Assembly (NCBI RefSeq): GCF_024703895.1
Contig: NZ_CP087968.1
Location: forward strand, 2,790,001-2,854,000
Direction: 5' to 3'
DNA length: 64,000 bases
Source: Nocardioides sp. B-3
GTDB lineage: Bacteria; Actinomycetota; Actinomycetes; Propionibacteriales; Nocardioidaceae
A model generated the notes under the pieces. It had not been told where the DNA came from. It made no database searches and worked only from the letters and a program-made list of their open reading frames with translations. Each line of letters opens with the position of its first letter. The stretch's first letter is position 1. Below, piece after piece: positions 14,886 to 23,892 of the stretch. The translations under genes were made by a program, and so were the position numbers.

Positions 14886-15864
14886 CTACGGAGTCCTCGG
14901 TGAGACCTGCGCCACCACTCCCGAAACGCCCGGCTGCCACTCGACCAGCCGCCAGCCGTGGGCGAAGCAGACCGCCGCGGTCGCGGTCCTCCCGGGCGTC
15001 CCCGCGATCTCGAGCGTGTACGGCGAAGCGCTGCCGTCGACGGCCGCAACCGCGATCCGGCCGGTGGTGTGCACGCGACTGATCGCCTCGACGAGATCGT
15101 GCACCTCGGCGGGCTCGCCGAACGGAGCCCGGTCCTCATCGGCGCCGGCCAGCGCCCGGATGACGGCCTCGCGTGCGCCGTACCCGAAGAGGTCGGCACC
15201 CTCGGGCCGGATCAGCGACGCGGCGCCCGGTCCGTCCCGGTCGATCGGCAGCACGAGGTCGCCGCGGCCGCGGACGACGGCGACGGGGCGCCCGCCGAGC
15301 TTGCCCTGCGCGAGCTCGGCGGCGCCCGCGATCTCGTCGGCGACGGCGGGGAGGGTGACCACGAGGTCGTTGCCGTAGGAGTCGGTGCGACCGGCGAAGT
15401 CCTCGGCGACGCGCAGCCCGGCCGCGCCGATCGCGATGTCGGTCTGCCCGTCACGCCGGGCGCGCCCGGCGGTGTCGGTGACGACCACGCCGACGGTGAG
15501 GCCCGTCAGGTCGCGCAGCCGCGCCCGGAGCGCGCGACTTGCGTCCGGGTCGAGCGGCAGCAGCACGATCGAGCCGGCCTCGACGTTGGACGCGTCGACG
15601 CCGGCGGCGGCCATGGTCAGCCCGAGCCGGTTGCGCACGATCACGGTCGGCCCTCGCCGGGCGACGACGCGCACCGTCTCCTCGGTGATGGCGTCGTCGC
15701 GGTCGCCGGTGCGGACCCGGCCCTCCGCCTTGCTGACCACCTTGCTGGTGACGACGACGATGTCACCGTCGGCCAGTGCGGTCGCGGACGCGATCAGCTC
15801 GGCGAGGTCGGACCCGGTGGTGACTTCAGGGAAGCCCGTCGGGTGCGGTGACCTCGAGCTTCAC
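14886..15864 (-). CDS. fbiB: Coenzyme F420:L-glutamate ligase, CofE-type FbiB
   Basis: Adds glutamate residues to F420-0 using GTP. Seen: the N-terminal strand VKLEVTAPDGLP, IVVVTSKVVSKAEGR, VDASNVEAGSIVLLP, VGVVVTDTAGRARRDGQTDIAIGAAGL and GKLGGRPVAVVRG, all CofE blocks. Mycobacterial FbiB is about 448 residues with a C-terminal FMN-dependent reductase domain; here the chain ends at about 325 residues and that domain is missing. The frame is broken near 15831. GTG at 15864 overlaps the cofD stop by 4 bp, so the two are coupled. Confidence 0.88.
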
Positions 15865-16879
15865 GACGGCCGGACCAGCTCGATCGCCGCGGTCGCCATC
15901 GCCGCGGTCGCGTCGACGTCGGTCATCATCAGGGGTACGGCGACGCACGAGATCCCGGCTGCCTCGACCGCGGCGACGTGGTGGGCGTCGGTCTCGTCGA
16001 CCAACCAGCCGTCGAGCACCCCGCCGGCGGCGCGGGAGCCGTAGTGGACAGCGACGGCGGCCGCGGTCACGTCGACACCGATCGCGGTGAGCATCTGGTG
16101 GGCCATCCCGCGCACGTGCGTGTCGCCGACGATGGGGGAGAGGCCGACGACCGGCGCGGACGTGGCCGTCAGTGCGGCCCGGATACCGGGGACGCCCGGG
16201 ATCGTGCCGACCGAGACGACCGGGTTGGACGGCGGCAGGATGACGAGGTCGGCGTCGCGGATGGCCTCCAGCACGCCCGGTGCGGGGGTCGACTGGTCCA
16301 GACCGACGAAGACCGGGGTCTCGGCCGGGACCTCAGCATGGAGGCGCACCCAGTACTCCCCGGAAGTGGATGACGCGCTTGCCGCTCGGAGCCTCCGGGT
16401 CGGCGATCGCGACGTGCGTCTCGACCCGGTCGTCGGACATCGGCAGCAGTCGGATCCCGCCCCGAGAATCGGCCGCGCTCCAGCGCTTGCACAGTGCCTC
16501 GGTGACTCGGCTGAGGGAGTAGCCGGCCTCCAGCATCTGGCTGCGCACGAGATGGGTCGCGATGTCCCGGTCGCCCAGTCCGAACCACGTCGACTCCACG
16601 CCGTACGCCTCGAGATCCGCCTTGGCGCTCCACGTCTCGTCGCTGCGGCCCCAGCCGCGTTCGAGGTCGATGCCCTGCCCGAGGGTGTACATCACGGTGT
16701 CGAGGTCGGGACACACCTTGAGGCCGTGGATCCACAGGTCGTCGGCGGTGTTGGCGATGACGGTGATCTCGGCGTCGGGTGCCACCCCGGGCAGCGAGCC
16801 CTGCGCGATGCCCCGGATGAGGCCCCCGGAGGAACCGGGCGCCGCCCATGCCGCCGGAGAGAACGGTGATCTTCTGCAT
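15861..16879 (-). CDS. fbiA: 2-phospho-L-lactate (or phosphoenolpyruvyl) transferase, CofD/FbiA
   Basis: Joins the phospho-lactyl/enolpyruvyl group to the deazaflavin Fo, the first F420-specific step. The N-terminus ITVLSGGMGGARFL is the nucleotide-binding loop; then VIANTADDLWIHGLKVCPDLDT, RGWGRSDETW, LGDRDIATHLVR, ILPPSNPVVSVG and VGLSPIVG. The frame is broken near 16360, where HFQEYWVR reads CCGGGG in place of CCAGG, and near 16826, where FLLGL reads CCGGGGG in place of CCTGGG. It is divergent from the whiB-type gene. Confidence 0.93.
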
Positions 16880-16923
16880 GCGATCAGCCTGCCCTACCGC
16901 TCATCGCCCACTTGGCGCAGGCC

Positions 16924-16944
16924 TATGGCCCGTTCCGGGCCATA
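16924..16944. promoter_or_regulatory. Perfect 9-3-9 inverted repeat between fbiA and the whiB-type gene
   Basis: TATGGCCCG-TTC-CGGGCCATA. It sits 12 bp upstream of the -35 box proposed for the whiB-type gene and 45 bp from the fbiA start, a usual place for an operator that could govern both. No known regulator was matched. Confidence 0.55.
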
Positions 16945-16956
16945 CCAGATCTGGGC

Positions 16957-16986
16957 TTGACTTCATGGGTACGACAGGCATGTAAT
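16957..16986 (+). promoter_or_regulatory. Probable promoter of the whiB-type gene
   Basis: TTGACT at 16957-16962 and TGTAAT at 16981-16986 are separated by 18 bp. A leader of about 55 nt would follow, with a weak AAAGGG site before the ATG at 17048. Confidence 0.5.
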
Positions 16987-17047
16987 TCCCACAGTGTTGT
17001 TCATAAAGTTCGACACGCACCACCAACGGGTCGAAAGGGCGAAAGCC

Positions 17048-17305
17048 ATGAGAGCAGAACTGTTTCTCCTTGAGCCGGATGCCGAAGACATGGGTTGGCA
17101 GGACCGTGCGCTGTGCGCGCAGACCGACCCCGAAGCCTTCTTCCCGGAGAAGGGTGGCTCGACGCGTGAGGCAAAGAAGGTCTGCCTGACGTGCGAGGTC
17201 CGCAACGACTGTCTCGAGTCCGCATTGATGAACGACGAGCGCTTCGGAATCTGGGGCGGTCTCTCCGAGCGGGAGCGCCGCAAGCTGAAGAAGCGTGCAG
17301 TCTGA
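17048..17305 (+). CDS. whiB2: WhiB-family iron-sulfur regulator (WhiB2/WhmD-like)
   Basis: A small redox-sensitive transcription partner that binds a 4Fe-4S cluster and the vegetative sigma factor; WhmD/WhiB controls septation. 85 residues with the full set of ligands: one Cys in RALCAQTDPEAFFPEKG, then the C-x2-C-x5-C of VCLTCEVRNDC, followed by the turn FGIWGGLSERER and a basic KLKKRAV end. Assignment to the WhiB2 branch rests on position next to fbiA and on the sequence. The frame is open upstream to 16994, but 17048 fits the usual length and has AAAGGG ahead. Confidence 0.92.
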   Translation: MRAELFLLEPDAEDMGWQDRALCAQTDPEAFFPEKGGSTREAKKVCLTCEVRNDCLESALMNDERFGIWGGLSERERRKLKKRAV

Positions 17306-17328
17306 GCGCAGCACCTAACACCAGTCAC

Positions 17329-17354
17329 GTCCCGGGTCGTCCTCGACCCGGGAC
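17329..17354 (+). terminator. Hairpin terminator after the whiB-type gene
   Basis: A perfect 11-bp stem, GTCCCGGGTCG paired with CGACCCGGGAC, closed by the loop TCCT. It begins 24 bp after the stop codon. There is no T-run, as is usual in high-GC actinobacteria. Confidence 0.75.
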
Positions 17355-17387
17355 GACTGCATTTCTGGGGAGCAACCGCCCCCTCGC

Positions 17388-17393
17388 TAGGGT
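17388..17393 (+). promoter_or_regulatory. -10 box TAGGGT of the giant glycosyltransferase gene (leaderless)
   Basis: TAGGGT ends 6 bp before the GTG at 17400, with no ribosome site. Confidence 0.5.
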
Positions 17394-17399
17394 GCTCCG

Positions 17400-20299
17400 G
17401 TGACCGTCACCGCCCTGCTCGTCAGCCATGACGGGGCGAGATGGCTGCCCGCGGTGCTCGACGGCATCGCCACCCAGCACCGCCCGGTCGACGCCTTCCT
17501 CGCGGTCGACACCGGCAGTCGCGACGAGAGCGCCGACCCGGTCCGCGCGGCCCGGGGCGACGCCGCGGTGCACGTGGTCGAGGGCTCGACGACCTACCCC
17601 CGGGCAGTTCCGGGCGGCGCTCGCGACGCTGCCGGCTCTCACCTCTGATCCTTCCGGGGATGACGAGTGGATCTGGCTGCTCCACGACGACGCCAACCCC
17701 GACCCCGACGCGCTGCTGGCGCTGACGCTCGCGATCGAGGAATACCCCGACGCCGACATCCTCGGCCCCAAGCTGCGCGAGTGGCCCTCGCTGCGGCGCC
17801 TGCTCGAGGTCGGCCTGACCATCACCGGCACCGGCCACCGCGAGACGGGGCTCGAGCGCGGCGAGTACGACCGGGGGCAGCACGACGAGCCTCGGCGTGT
17901 CCCGGCCGTCAACACCGCCGGGATGCTCGTACGCCGACGGGTGCTCGAGGAGCTCGGCGGGTTCGACGACGAGTTGCCGATCTTCGGCAACGACATCGAC
18001 TTCGGCTGGCGCGCCGCGCAGGCCGGCCACATCACGATGGTGATCCCGCAGGCGGTGCTCTTCCACGCCGAGGCGGCGCACCGCGGCGTACGCCGAACGC
18101 CACTGACCGGACGCCACACCCACTACCGGGAGCGCCGGGCCGCGCTGTTCACGCTGCTCGCCAACGCGCCCTCGCGGCGATTGCCGTGGCAGCTGGTGCG
18201 ACTGTTCCTCGGCTCGTTGCTGCGGGTGCTCGGCTTCCCGGCGGTCCGCTCGGTGGGCGAGGCGCTTGACGAGCTCGCGGCGGTGCTGTCGGTCTACTCA
18301 CGGCCCGGGCACCTGCTGGCCGGCCGTCGGGCGCGCGCCTCCCGGCGCGGGCAGGAGAGTGACGTGCGCTCCCTGCTGGCGCCGGTGTGGCTGCCCTACC
18401 GTCACGGCCTCGACTTCGTCACCGACCCGGCCGCCGCCGCGACCAACCCGGGCATCCGACGTTGCGGAGCGTCGCCGTGCGGCGAAGCTGGCGGACTCGC
18501 CGCCGGTGGAGACCGGCGGGCCCCGCGTTGCCACCGACGAGGAGGACGAGCTCCTCCAGGACTCCGGGATCGTCGCCGGGTTCGTCACCAACCCCGTCGC
18601 GATGGCGCTGACCCTCTTCGCGGTGCTGGCCGTCATCGCGGCGCGGCCCCGCCTTCGGCACGATTACCGGCGGGGCGCTGTCGCCGGTGCCGGCCGACGC
18701 CGCCGACTGGTGGCGGTTGCACATCGAGTCGCGGCATCCGATCGGCACCGGCACCGACGTGCCGGCCCCTGCCTACGTCCTGCCCTTCGCCCTGCTCGCG
18801 ACGCTGTTCGGCGGCAGCACCGGCGCGGTGATCTCGACGCTGATGCTGCTCGCGATCCCGTTCGGGGCCCGGGGAGCCCGGCGGTTGCTGAGCGTCGTCG
18901 GCCACCTCGTCGAGACCCGTGCGCTGCCCCGGTGGGTGCACGTGTGGGGCGCGATCACCTACGGCCTCGTGCCCGCCACGTCCGGAGCCCGGGGCGAGGG
19001 CCGCTTCGGGACAGTCGTCGTCGCCGCACTGCTGCCGTGGACCGCGCGCGCCGCACTCGGCTTCGCCGACCCGGAGCGCGACGGCCGGTGGCGCGCCGCG
19101 TGGCGCACCGCCCTGCTGGTCGCGCTCGGTGCCGCCTTCGTCCCCGGGGTCTGGCTCTTCGCCCTGCTGGTCACCGCGATCGTCTTCGGCTCCGCGGCAT
19201 TCGTCGCCCCCCGGTTGCTCAAGGACCGCGACGTGTGGGGTCCGCCGGCGGCGGGCCTGCTCGCCGTTCCGGTGCTGCTCGCTCCGTGGTTGCTCCCACT
19301 GGTCACCACCGGCTCCGGGCCCGGCCTGCTGCTCGAGGCCGGCCGGCTCCCCGGGGGACCGCGTCGACTTCGTCGGCCTCGTCACCGGCCGGCTCGGGGA
19401 CCCGGGGCGCGCCGTGGTGGCTCGGCGCGCTGCTCGCCGTGCTCGCCGTGCTGGCGCTGGTGCCGCGCTCGACCCGGGTGCCGGTGATCGTGTGCTGGCT
19501 GGTCGCGCTCGCGGCCGCCCCGGGTCGCCGCGGTGCTGGGCTTCGTGCGACTGTCCCTGCCCGCGACGGAGACGCGGCCGAGCCTCGGGCTCTTCGTGGT
19601 GATCCTGCAGGGCGTGGCGGTGATCGCCACGGTGCTCGGTGCCGAGGCCTACCTGCGCCGCCTCCGGGACGGCGCCGCCCACCCGATCTGGCAGCGCGGC
19701 CCGGCCGCCGTGCTCGCGGTCGCGGCCGCGGTCGTGCCGCTCGGCGGCCTCGGCTGGTGGCTGGTCAACCGGGACGACGCCCTGACCCGCACCGAGCAGG
19801 CGATCGTGCCGGCCTACATGGAGCAGAGCTCGCAGCTCGGCGCCGAGCACGGCGTGCTCGTGATCCGCGGCTCGATCGACACCGGCGTCGACTACCGCAT
19901 CCGTCGCGGTGACGGCATCACGCTCGGCGAGGACGAGATCTTGTCGCTCGCCGACGTCGACCGCGAGTTCGACGCGCAGGTGCGCGCCCTCGTCTCGGCT
20001 CCGACGTCCTCGGTCGTGAAGGCGCTGGGTGACGCGGGCATCGAGTACGTCGTCCTGCCCTCGCCTGCCGACGGTGTCGTCGCCGCCGGGCTGGATGCCA
20101 CCGCGGGGCTCGACCCGGGCGAGTGCCGAGGACCGCTCGACCCGCGCGTGGCGCGTCGACCGGCCGCTGGCCGCGGAGGACGTCGAGAGCCGCAACGGTG
20201 TCTTCCGGACGTTGCTGCTGATCATCCGGGGGACTCGCGATCGTGGTGGTGCTGGTGCTGGCTGCCCCCACCCTGCGGAAGGCGCGCGAGGATGACTGA
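17400..20299 (+). CDS. Family 2 glycosyltransferase fused to a large polytopic membrane domain
   Basis: About 965 residues once joined. Residues 1-300 are a GT2 domain (TVTALLVSHDGARWLPAVLDGI, WIWLLHDDANPDPDALLAL, FGNDIDFGWRAAQAGH). After a charged linker come roughly eleven hydrophobic segments (for example VAMALTLFAVLAVIAA, YVLPFALLATLFGG, LAVLAVLALVP, AAVLAVAAAVVPLGGLGWW), a soluble segment and a last helix. The frame is broken near 17604, 18467, 18644, 19355, 19395, 19525, 20118 and 20229. This gene type commonly follows whiB in actinobacteria. A role in envelope glycan assembly is likely but the product is unknown. Confidence 0.82.
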
Positions 20300-21686
20300 C
20301 ACCAACGCACCGGGCCGCGGCCGCCGCCCCGCCGCCTCCGTCCGCGGCGCGCTCAGCGGTCGGATCGGACCGCTCGAGCTGATCGCGATCATCGTTCCGT
20401 TGCTGACGGTCGCCGCGCTCGCGCTGGTGCGGCCGATCGGCGACACTGACGACATGCGCCCACCGACCGACGTCCCGCTGACGCGCGCCACGCTGGTCTG
20501 CCCGCCGGCCCTGCCGGGCACCGGGCACCGTCGCTCTGGCCAACGCCGACGGCACCACGGGCGAGGTCACGACCCGCCTCCCGGTCGAGGACACGATCTC
20601 CCTCGACGGCACTGTCCGAACGGGGACGAAGAAGGCGCTGGTGGCGCAGGCCGAGGGCGGGCTCGCGGCCGGCCTCCTCGGAGTGCGGTACGGCGACGCG
20701 TCGGCGGTCGCCTGCGCCGTACCCCCCGTCCCGAGCAGTGGTTCACCGGGTGTCGGCGCCGCTCCCGAACACTCCTCGACCCTCGAGCTGGTCAACCCCG
20801 ACGGCGGGCCGGCCGTGGCGGACGTGACCGTGCTCGGGCCGTCCGGGCCGGTCGACGTGCCCGCCCTGCGCGGCGTCACGGTGCCGGGCGGTCGGACCAT
20901 GCGCTTCCGAGCTGGCCGACGTCGTGCCCACCCGTGACGAGCTCGCCCTGCATGTCGTGGTCGCGCGCGGCCGGCTCGGGGTCGACGTCGTCGACCGGGT
21001 CGACGAGCTCGGCCGGGGCGCCCGCAGCCGGGACTGGCTGCCGTCCCGGGGCGAGGCCGGCACGTCGGCGTACCTCCTCGGGCTGGGGGGAAGTCGGGAG
21101 ACCGCACGCTCGTGCTCGCCAACCCGGGGGAGAGCGAGGCACGTGTCGCGGTCAAGGTGGTCACCAAGGAGAGCGAGTTCGCGCCCGCTGATGCCGACGA
21201 GATCCGCGTCGCGCCGGGCTCGACGGAGACGGTCGACCTCACTGACCTGATGGAGGGACGGGCCGCCAGCGGGGCGCTCGGCCTACGGCTGGACTCGACC
21301 CAGCCGGTGACCGCATCGCTGCGCAGCTTCGCGGGTGGTGACCTCTTCCATGCGGCGGCCGCGAGCCCGATCTCGGCGCGCGTCGCTGGCGATGCCGCGG
21401 GGGCCGTCGCGGCTGGCGCTCGCCGGCGCTGGTGCGGTGGGCGTGGCGACCTACGTCGTGATCGACGACGACGGCAAGGAGATCGCCCGCGAGCGCGTCG
21501 AGCTCAAGCCGGGCGCCGCGAGCCGGGTCAAGCTCCCGCGCGACGGTGCCATCCCCGGACCTGATGGTCGAGCGCTCGGGCGCCTTCGCGGCGCTCGAGG
21601 TCGGGCCGCCGGGACTCACGGTGCTCCCGCTGTCCGAGCTGCTCCCGGCCGGCCGGGTGCCGTCCGTGCGACCGGCGTTGCGTTAG
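20292..21686 (+). CDS. DUF5719 family protein, single-pass, extracytoplasmic
   Basis: Overlaps the giant glycosyltransferase by 8 bp and is its usual partner. After a basic Pro-rich head, one helix (PLELIAIIVPLLTVAALALV) exports a domain of about 400 residues with repeated strands: STLELVNPDGGPAVADVTVLG and LVLANPGESEARVAVKVV look like two Ig-type modules, and APGSTETVDLTDL follows. The frame is broken near 20515, 20911, 21090, 21393 and 21553. The function is unknown; the fixed pairing suggests it assists the polytopic enzyme outside the membrane. Confidence 0.72.
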
Positions 21687-22108
21687 GTGTCGTAGCGCGG
21701 ATCGACGTCCTCGGGCGGCAGGCCGAGAAGCTCGGCGACCTGCTCGACGACCAGCGTCAGCACCATCGCCTCCAGCTCGGCGCGGGACTCGCACCGGTGC
21801 TCGATCGGTCGCCGGAACAGCACGAGCCGCGTGGCGTCCCCGCCACTCCCACGGACCAGTGACGAGAGGGGGACCGTCTCTTCTCCCCAGTCGTCGGGCA
21901 GCAGCGGGGTGTCCTCGACGGCATACTCCACGAGGCCCAGCTGCTTGTGCCACCGCGCGTCGATCTCGGTGACGATGTCGAGGACGAGCCGGTCGAAGCG
22001 CTCGCGGCGGGTGGGTCGCTCCGGGACTCGGGGGTCGCGGGGCACGATGCCGGGGCCGCGTTGCCCACGCCCACGCCGGTCGCGGGTCAACCGCCTGCCC
22101 TCATTCAC
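21683..22108 (-). CDS. Zincin_1-like 'metallopeptidase family' protein (Rv3259-like), catalytic motif degraded
   Basis: 141 residues. The conserved parts are RERFDRLVLDIVTEID, VEYAVEDTPLLPDDW, VLFRRPIEHRC and LVVEQVAELLGLPPEDVDPRYD. In true members of the zincin fold the last block carries HExxH; here VEQVA stands at that place, so both metal histidines are lost and peptidase activity is unlikely. It is convergent with and overlaps the DUF5719 gene by 4 bp. In M. tuberculosis Rv3259 sits beside whiB2 in the same neighbourhood. Confidence 0.72.
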   Translation of the reverse strand: MNEGRRLTRDRRGRGQRGPGIVPRDPRVPERPTRRERFDRLVLDIVTEIDARWHKQLGLVEYAVEDTPLLPDDWGEETVPLSSLVRGSGGDATRLVLFRRPIEHRCESRAELEAMVLTLVVEQVAELLGLPPEDVDPRYDT

Positions 22109-22145
22109 ATGCGCGAGCCTAAAGGTCTCTTGATGGCTGGACAGG

Positions 22146-22151
22146 TAGCGT
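22146..22151 (+). promoter_or_regulatory. -10 box TAGCGT of the DUF3499 gene (leaderless)
   Basis: TAGCGT ends 7 bp before GTG at 22159, with no ribosome site. The promoter is divergent from the Zincin-like gene. Confidence 0.5.
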
Positions 22152-22158
22152 CGTCCGC

Positions 22159-22515
22159 GTGAGTCTCCGTCGCTGTTCGCGCACCGCCTGCGGGCGCAGC
22201 GCCGTCAACACGTTGACCTATGTCTACGCCGACCAGACCGCCGTTCTCGGGCCGCTGGCGACGTACGCCGAACCGCACGCCTACGACCTGTGCGAGCTGC
22301 ACTCCGAGCGACTCTCCGCCCCGCGCGGTTGGGAGGTCTTGCGGCTCCAGTCCGACATCAAGTCCCGTGGCCCCAGCAACGACGACCTCCTCGCGCTCGC
22401 CGACGCCGTCCGCGAAGCCGCCCGCCCGCCCGAGCGACCCGCCCCGATCCACTCCGCCGACGACCCGCGGATGGGCGAGAAGCGCGGCCACCTCCGGGTC
22501 TTCAGCTCCGACTGA
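22159..22515 (+). CDS. DUF3499 family small zinc-ribbon-like protein
   Basis: 118 residues, intact, homologous to Rv3258c. The N-terminal half has paired cysteines (RRCSRTACGR and YDLCELH) with a histidine, likely one metal site, around TLTYVYADQTAVLGPLA; the C-terminal half is charged. The function is unknown. Conserved between whiB2 and phosphomannomutase in actinobacteria; here three accessory genes separate it from phosphomannomutase. Confidence 0.8.
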   Translation: MSLRRCSRTACGRSAVNTLTYVYADQTAVLGPLATYAEPHAYDLCELHSERLSAPRGWEVLRLQSDIKSRGPSNDDLLALADAVREAARPPERPAPIHSADDPRMGEKRGHLRVFSSD

Positions 22516-22520
22516 CGCCG

Positions 22521-23157
22521 GTGCCCTACTGGCCGCCCGGCACGCGGATCGTCTGGCGTGAGGGCTCCGGTCCGCTCGGCACCGGCCCACTGGTCGTCGA
22601 TCCGTCGGTGCCGCACTTCGCGGCGCCCGTCACCGTGGTGCAGGACGACCCTGCCGGTCTGGTCGTGTGGCTGCCGATCGGGACGCCGGTGCTACGCGCC
22701 GCTCGTGCGGATGGGCTGGGAAAACGCGAGGACCCTCAGTCCTTGTTCACGGCCCCGCTGGTCGCTTCGCGCGACATCCATGGTCAGTTCGACCAGCTGC
22801 GGATCGCGCCGACGGGTTGCCCGTGGTCGGTGTGGCTCTTCTTCTCCTCCGGTGGCTTTGCCGGTTGGTACGTCAACTTGGAGCGCCCGCACGTGCGTAC
22901 CGACCGTGCGGTCCTCACCAGTGACCGTGTGCTCGACGTCGTCGTCGCCCCCGATCGAACGGTGACGTTGAAGGACGAGGACGAGCTGGAGCTCGCGGTG
23001 GCGCAGGGCGTCTTCACGTCGTCCGAGGCTGCGGCCATCACGGCGGATGCCGCCTCGATCCCGGCCCCCGGTCGACTCCCGGGCCTCGCCGTTCTGCGAC
23101 GGCTGGGAGAGCTTCACGCCCGATCCCGACTGGCCGCCCCCGACTCTCCTCGAGTGA
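22521..23157 (+). CDS. DUF402 family protein
   Basis: About 212 residues. The DUF402 core is visible: SVWLFFSSGGFAGWYVNLE, RTDRAVLTSDRVLDVVVAPD and LKDEDELELAVAQG. Some DUF402 proteins are nucleoside di/triphosphate phosphatases or RNA-binding; nothing here settles the role. The GTG at 22521 lies 6 bp after the DUF3499 stop. The frame is broken near 23070; joined, the chain ends SFTPDPDWPPPTLLE at the TGA of 23155-23157. Confidence 0.72.
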
Positions 23158-23166
23158 TCTCGACGA

Positions 23167-23679
23167 TCAGGACGGATGAACGAATGATCGGCACGGCACC
23201 CCGTCGTAGTCCTCGGCCCCGGTGTCGACGAAACCCACCTTCTTCAGCACGCTGATGCTGGCGTGGTTGCCCACTGCCGCGAGCGCCGTCAGGGTCGCGC
23301 CCTCCGCGTGAGTCCGGTGCCAGTCCACCAACGCCTCAGCGATCTCGGTGGCTAAGCCTCGCCCCCAATGGGAACGGCGAACCAGCAGTGCGATCTGGCG
23401 TTCGCCCGCATCGCCTCCGAATCCCGCCCTCCCGATCAGTCCGCCATCGGGGTCCGCAAGACGCCACTTCGTCCAGCCCCGGGCGGCGTGCTCGGTGATG
23501 TAGTGGTCGATGAGCTGCTCGGTCTCGGCTCGCGACTCCGGACGGCCATGCCGCACGAACCTCATGCTCTCGGGATCAGAGTGGACCTCGAGCAGCGGTC
23601 CGACATCACCGGGCACCCATGACGTCAGCACCAACCTCGGCGTTGTCAGCACGACATCACGGTCATCCACGGCTCTCAT
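23167..23679 (-). CDS. GNAT family N-acetyltransferase (RimJ/RimL type)
   Basis: 170 residues. It opens with the RimJ/RimL phrase LTTPRLVLTSWVPGD, continues LIGRAGFGG, and has the acetyl-CoA loop RRSHWGRGLATEIAEAL and LAAVGNHASISVLKKVGFVD, with the glycine-rich pyrophosphate-binding turn. It probably acetylates a protein N-terminus or a small amine; the substrate cannot be told. Intact, and convergent with the DUF402 gene. ATG at 23679 begins the domain; REP-like repeats lie just upstream. Confidence 0.85.
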   Translation of the reverse strand: MRAVDDRDVVLTTPRLVLTSWVPGDVGPLLEVHSDPESMRFVRHGRPESRAETEQLIDHYITEHAARGWTKWRLADPDGGLIGRAGFGGDAGERQIALLVRRSHWGRGLATEIAEALVDWHRTHAEGATLTALAAVGNHASISVLKKVGFVDTGAEDYDGVPCRSFVHPS

Positions 23680-23699
23680 GCTGTCATCCTCGAGTCGGT

Positions 23700-23804
23700 G
23701 GTTGAGGAGGTCGTGTAGCGACGCCATTGTCGGCGGTTGAGGAGGTCGTCCGGCGCCGTGGATCTCGGCGATTGAGGAGGTCGCAAAGCGACCGTCACGA
23801 AACC
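23700..23804 (+). repeat. Three tandem REP-like copies, about 35-bp spacing
   Basis: Copies start at 23700, 23735 and 23770. The first two read GGTTGAGGAGGTCG and the third GATTGAGGAGGTCG. The third is complete: it continues CAAAGCGACCGTCACGAAACC, so GGTCGC-AAA-GCGACC makes a hairpin. It shares the GGTTGAG...CGAAACC ends with the other REP-like copies in the window. It fills the gap between divergent GNAT and HNH genes. Confidence 0.8.
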
Positions 23805-23892
23805 CCGAAAACTTTTTGAAATTCTTTCCCCAGACCCCCGATCCGGTCGTTTTCGGGGCCTCATTGTCGGTGGCTTCTGGTTGGGTTTTCGT

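Noticed and set aside
18633..21242. Very long open frames on the minus strand (also 57342-60272, 25348-27780, 61530-63974)
   Set aside because: They run antisense to well-conserved genes, have no recognisable motifs and arise from the high G+C codon bias.
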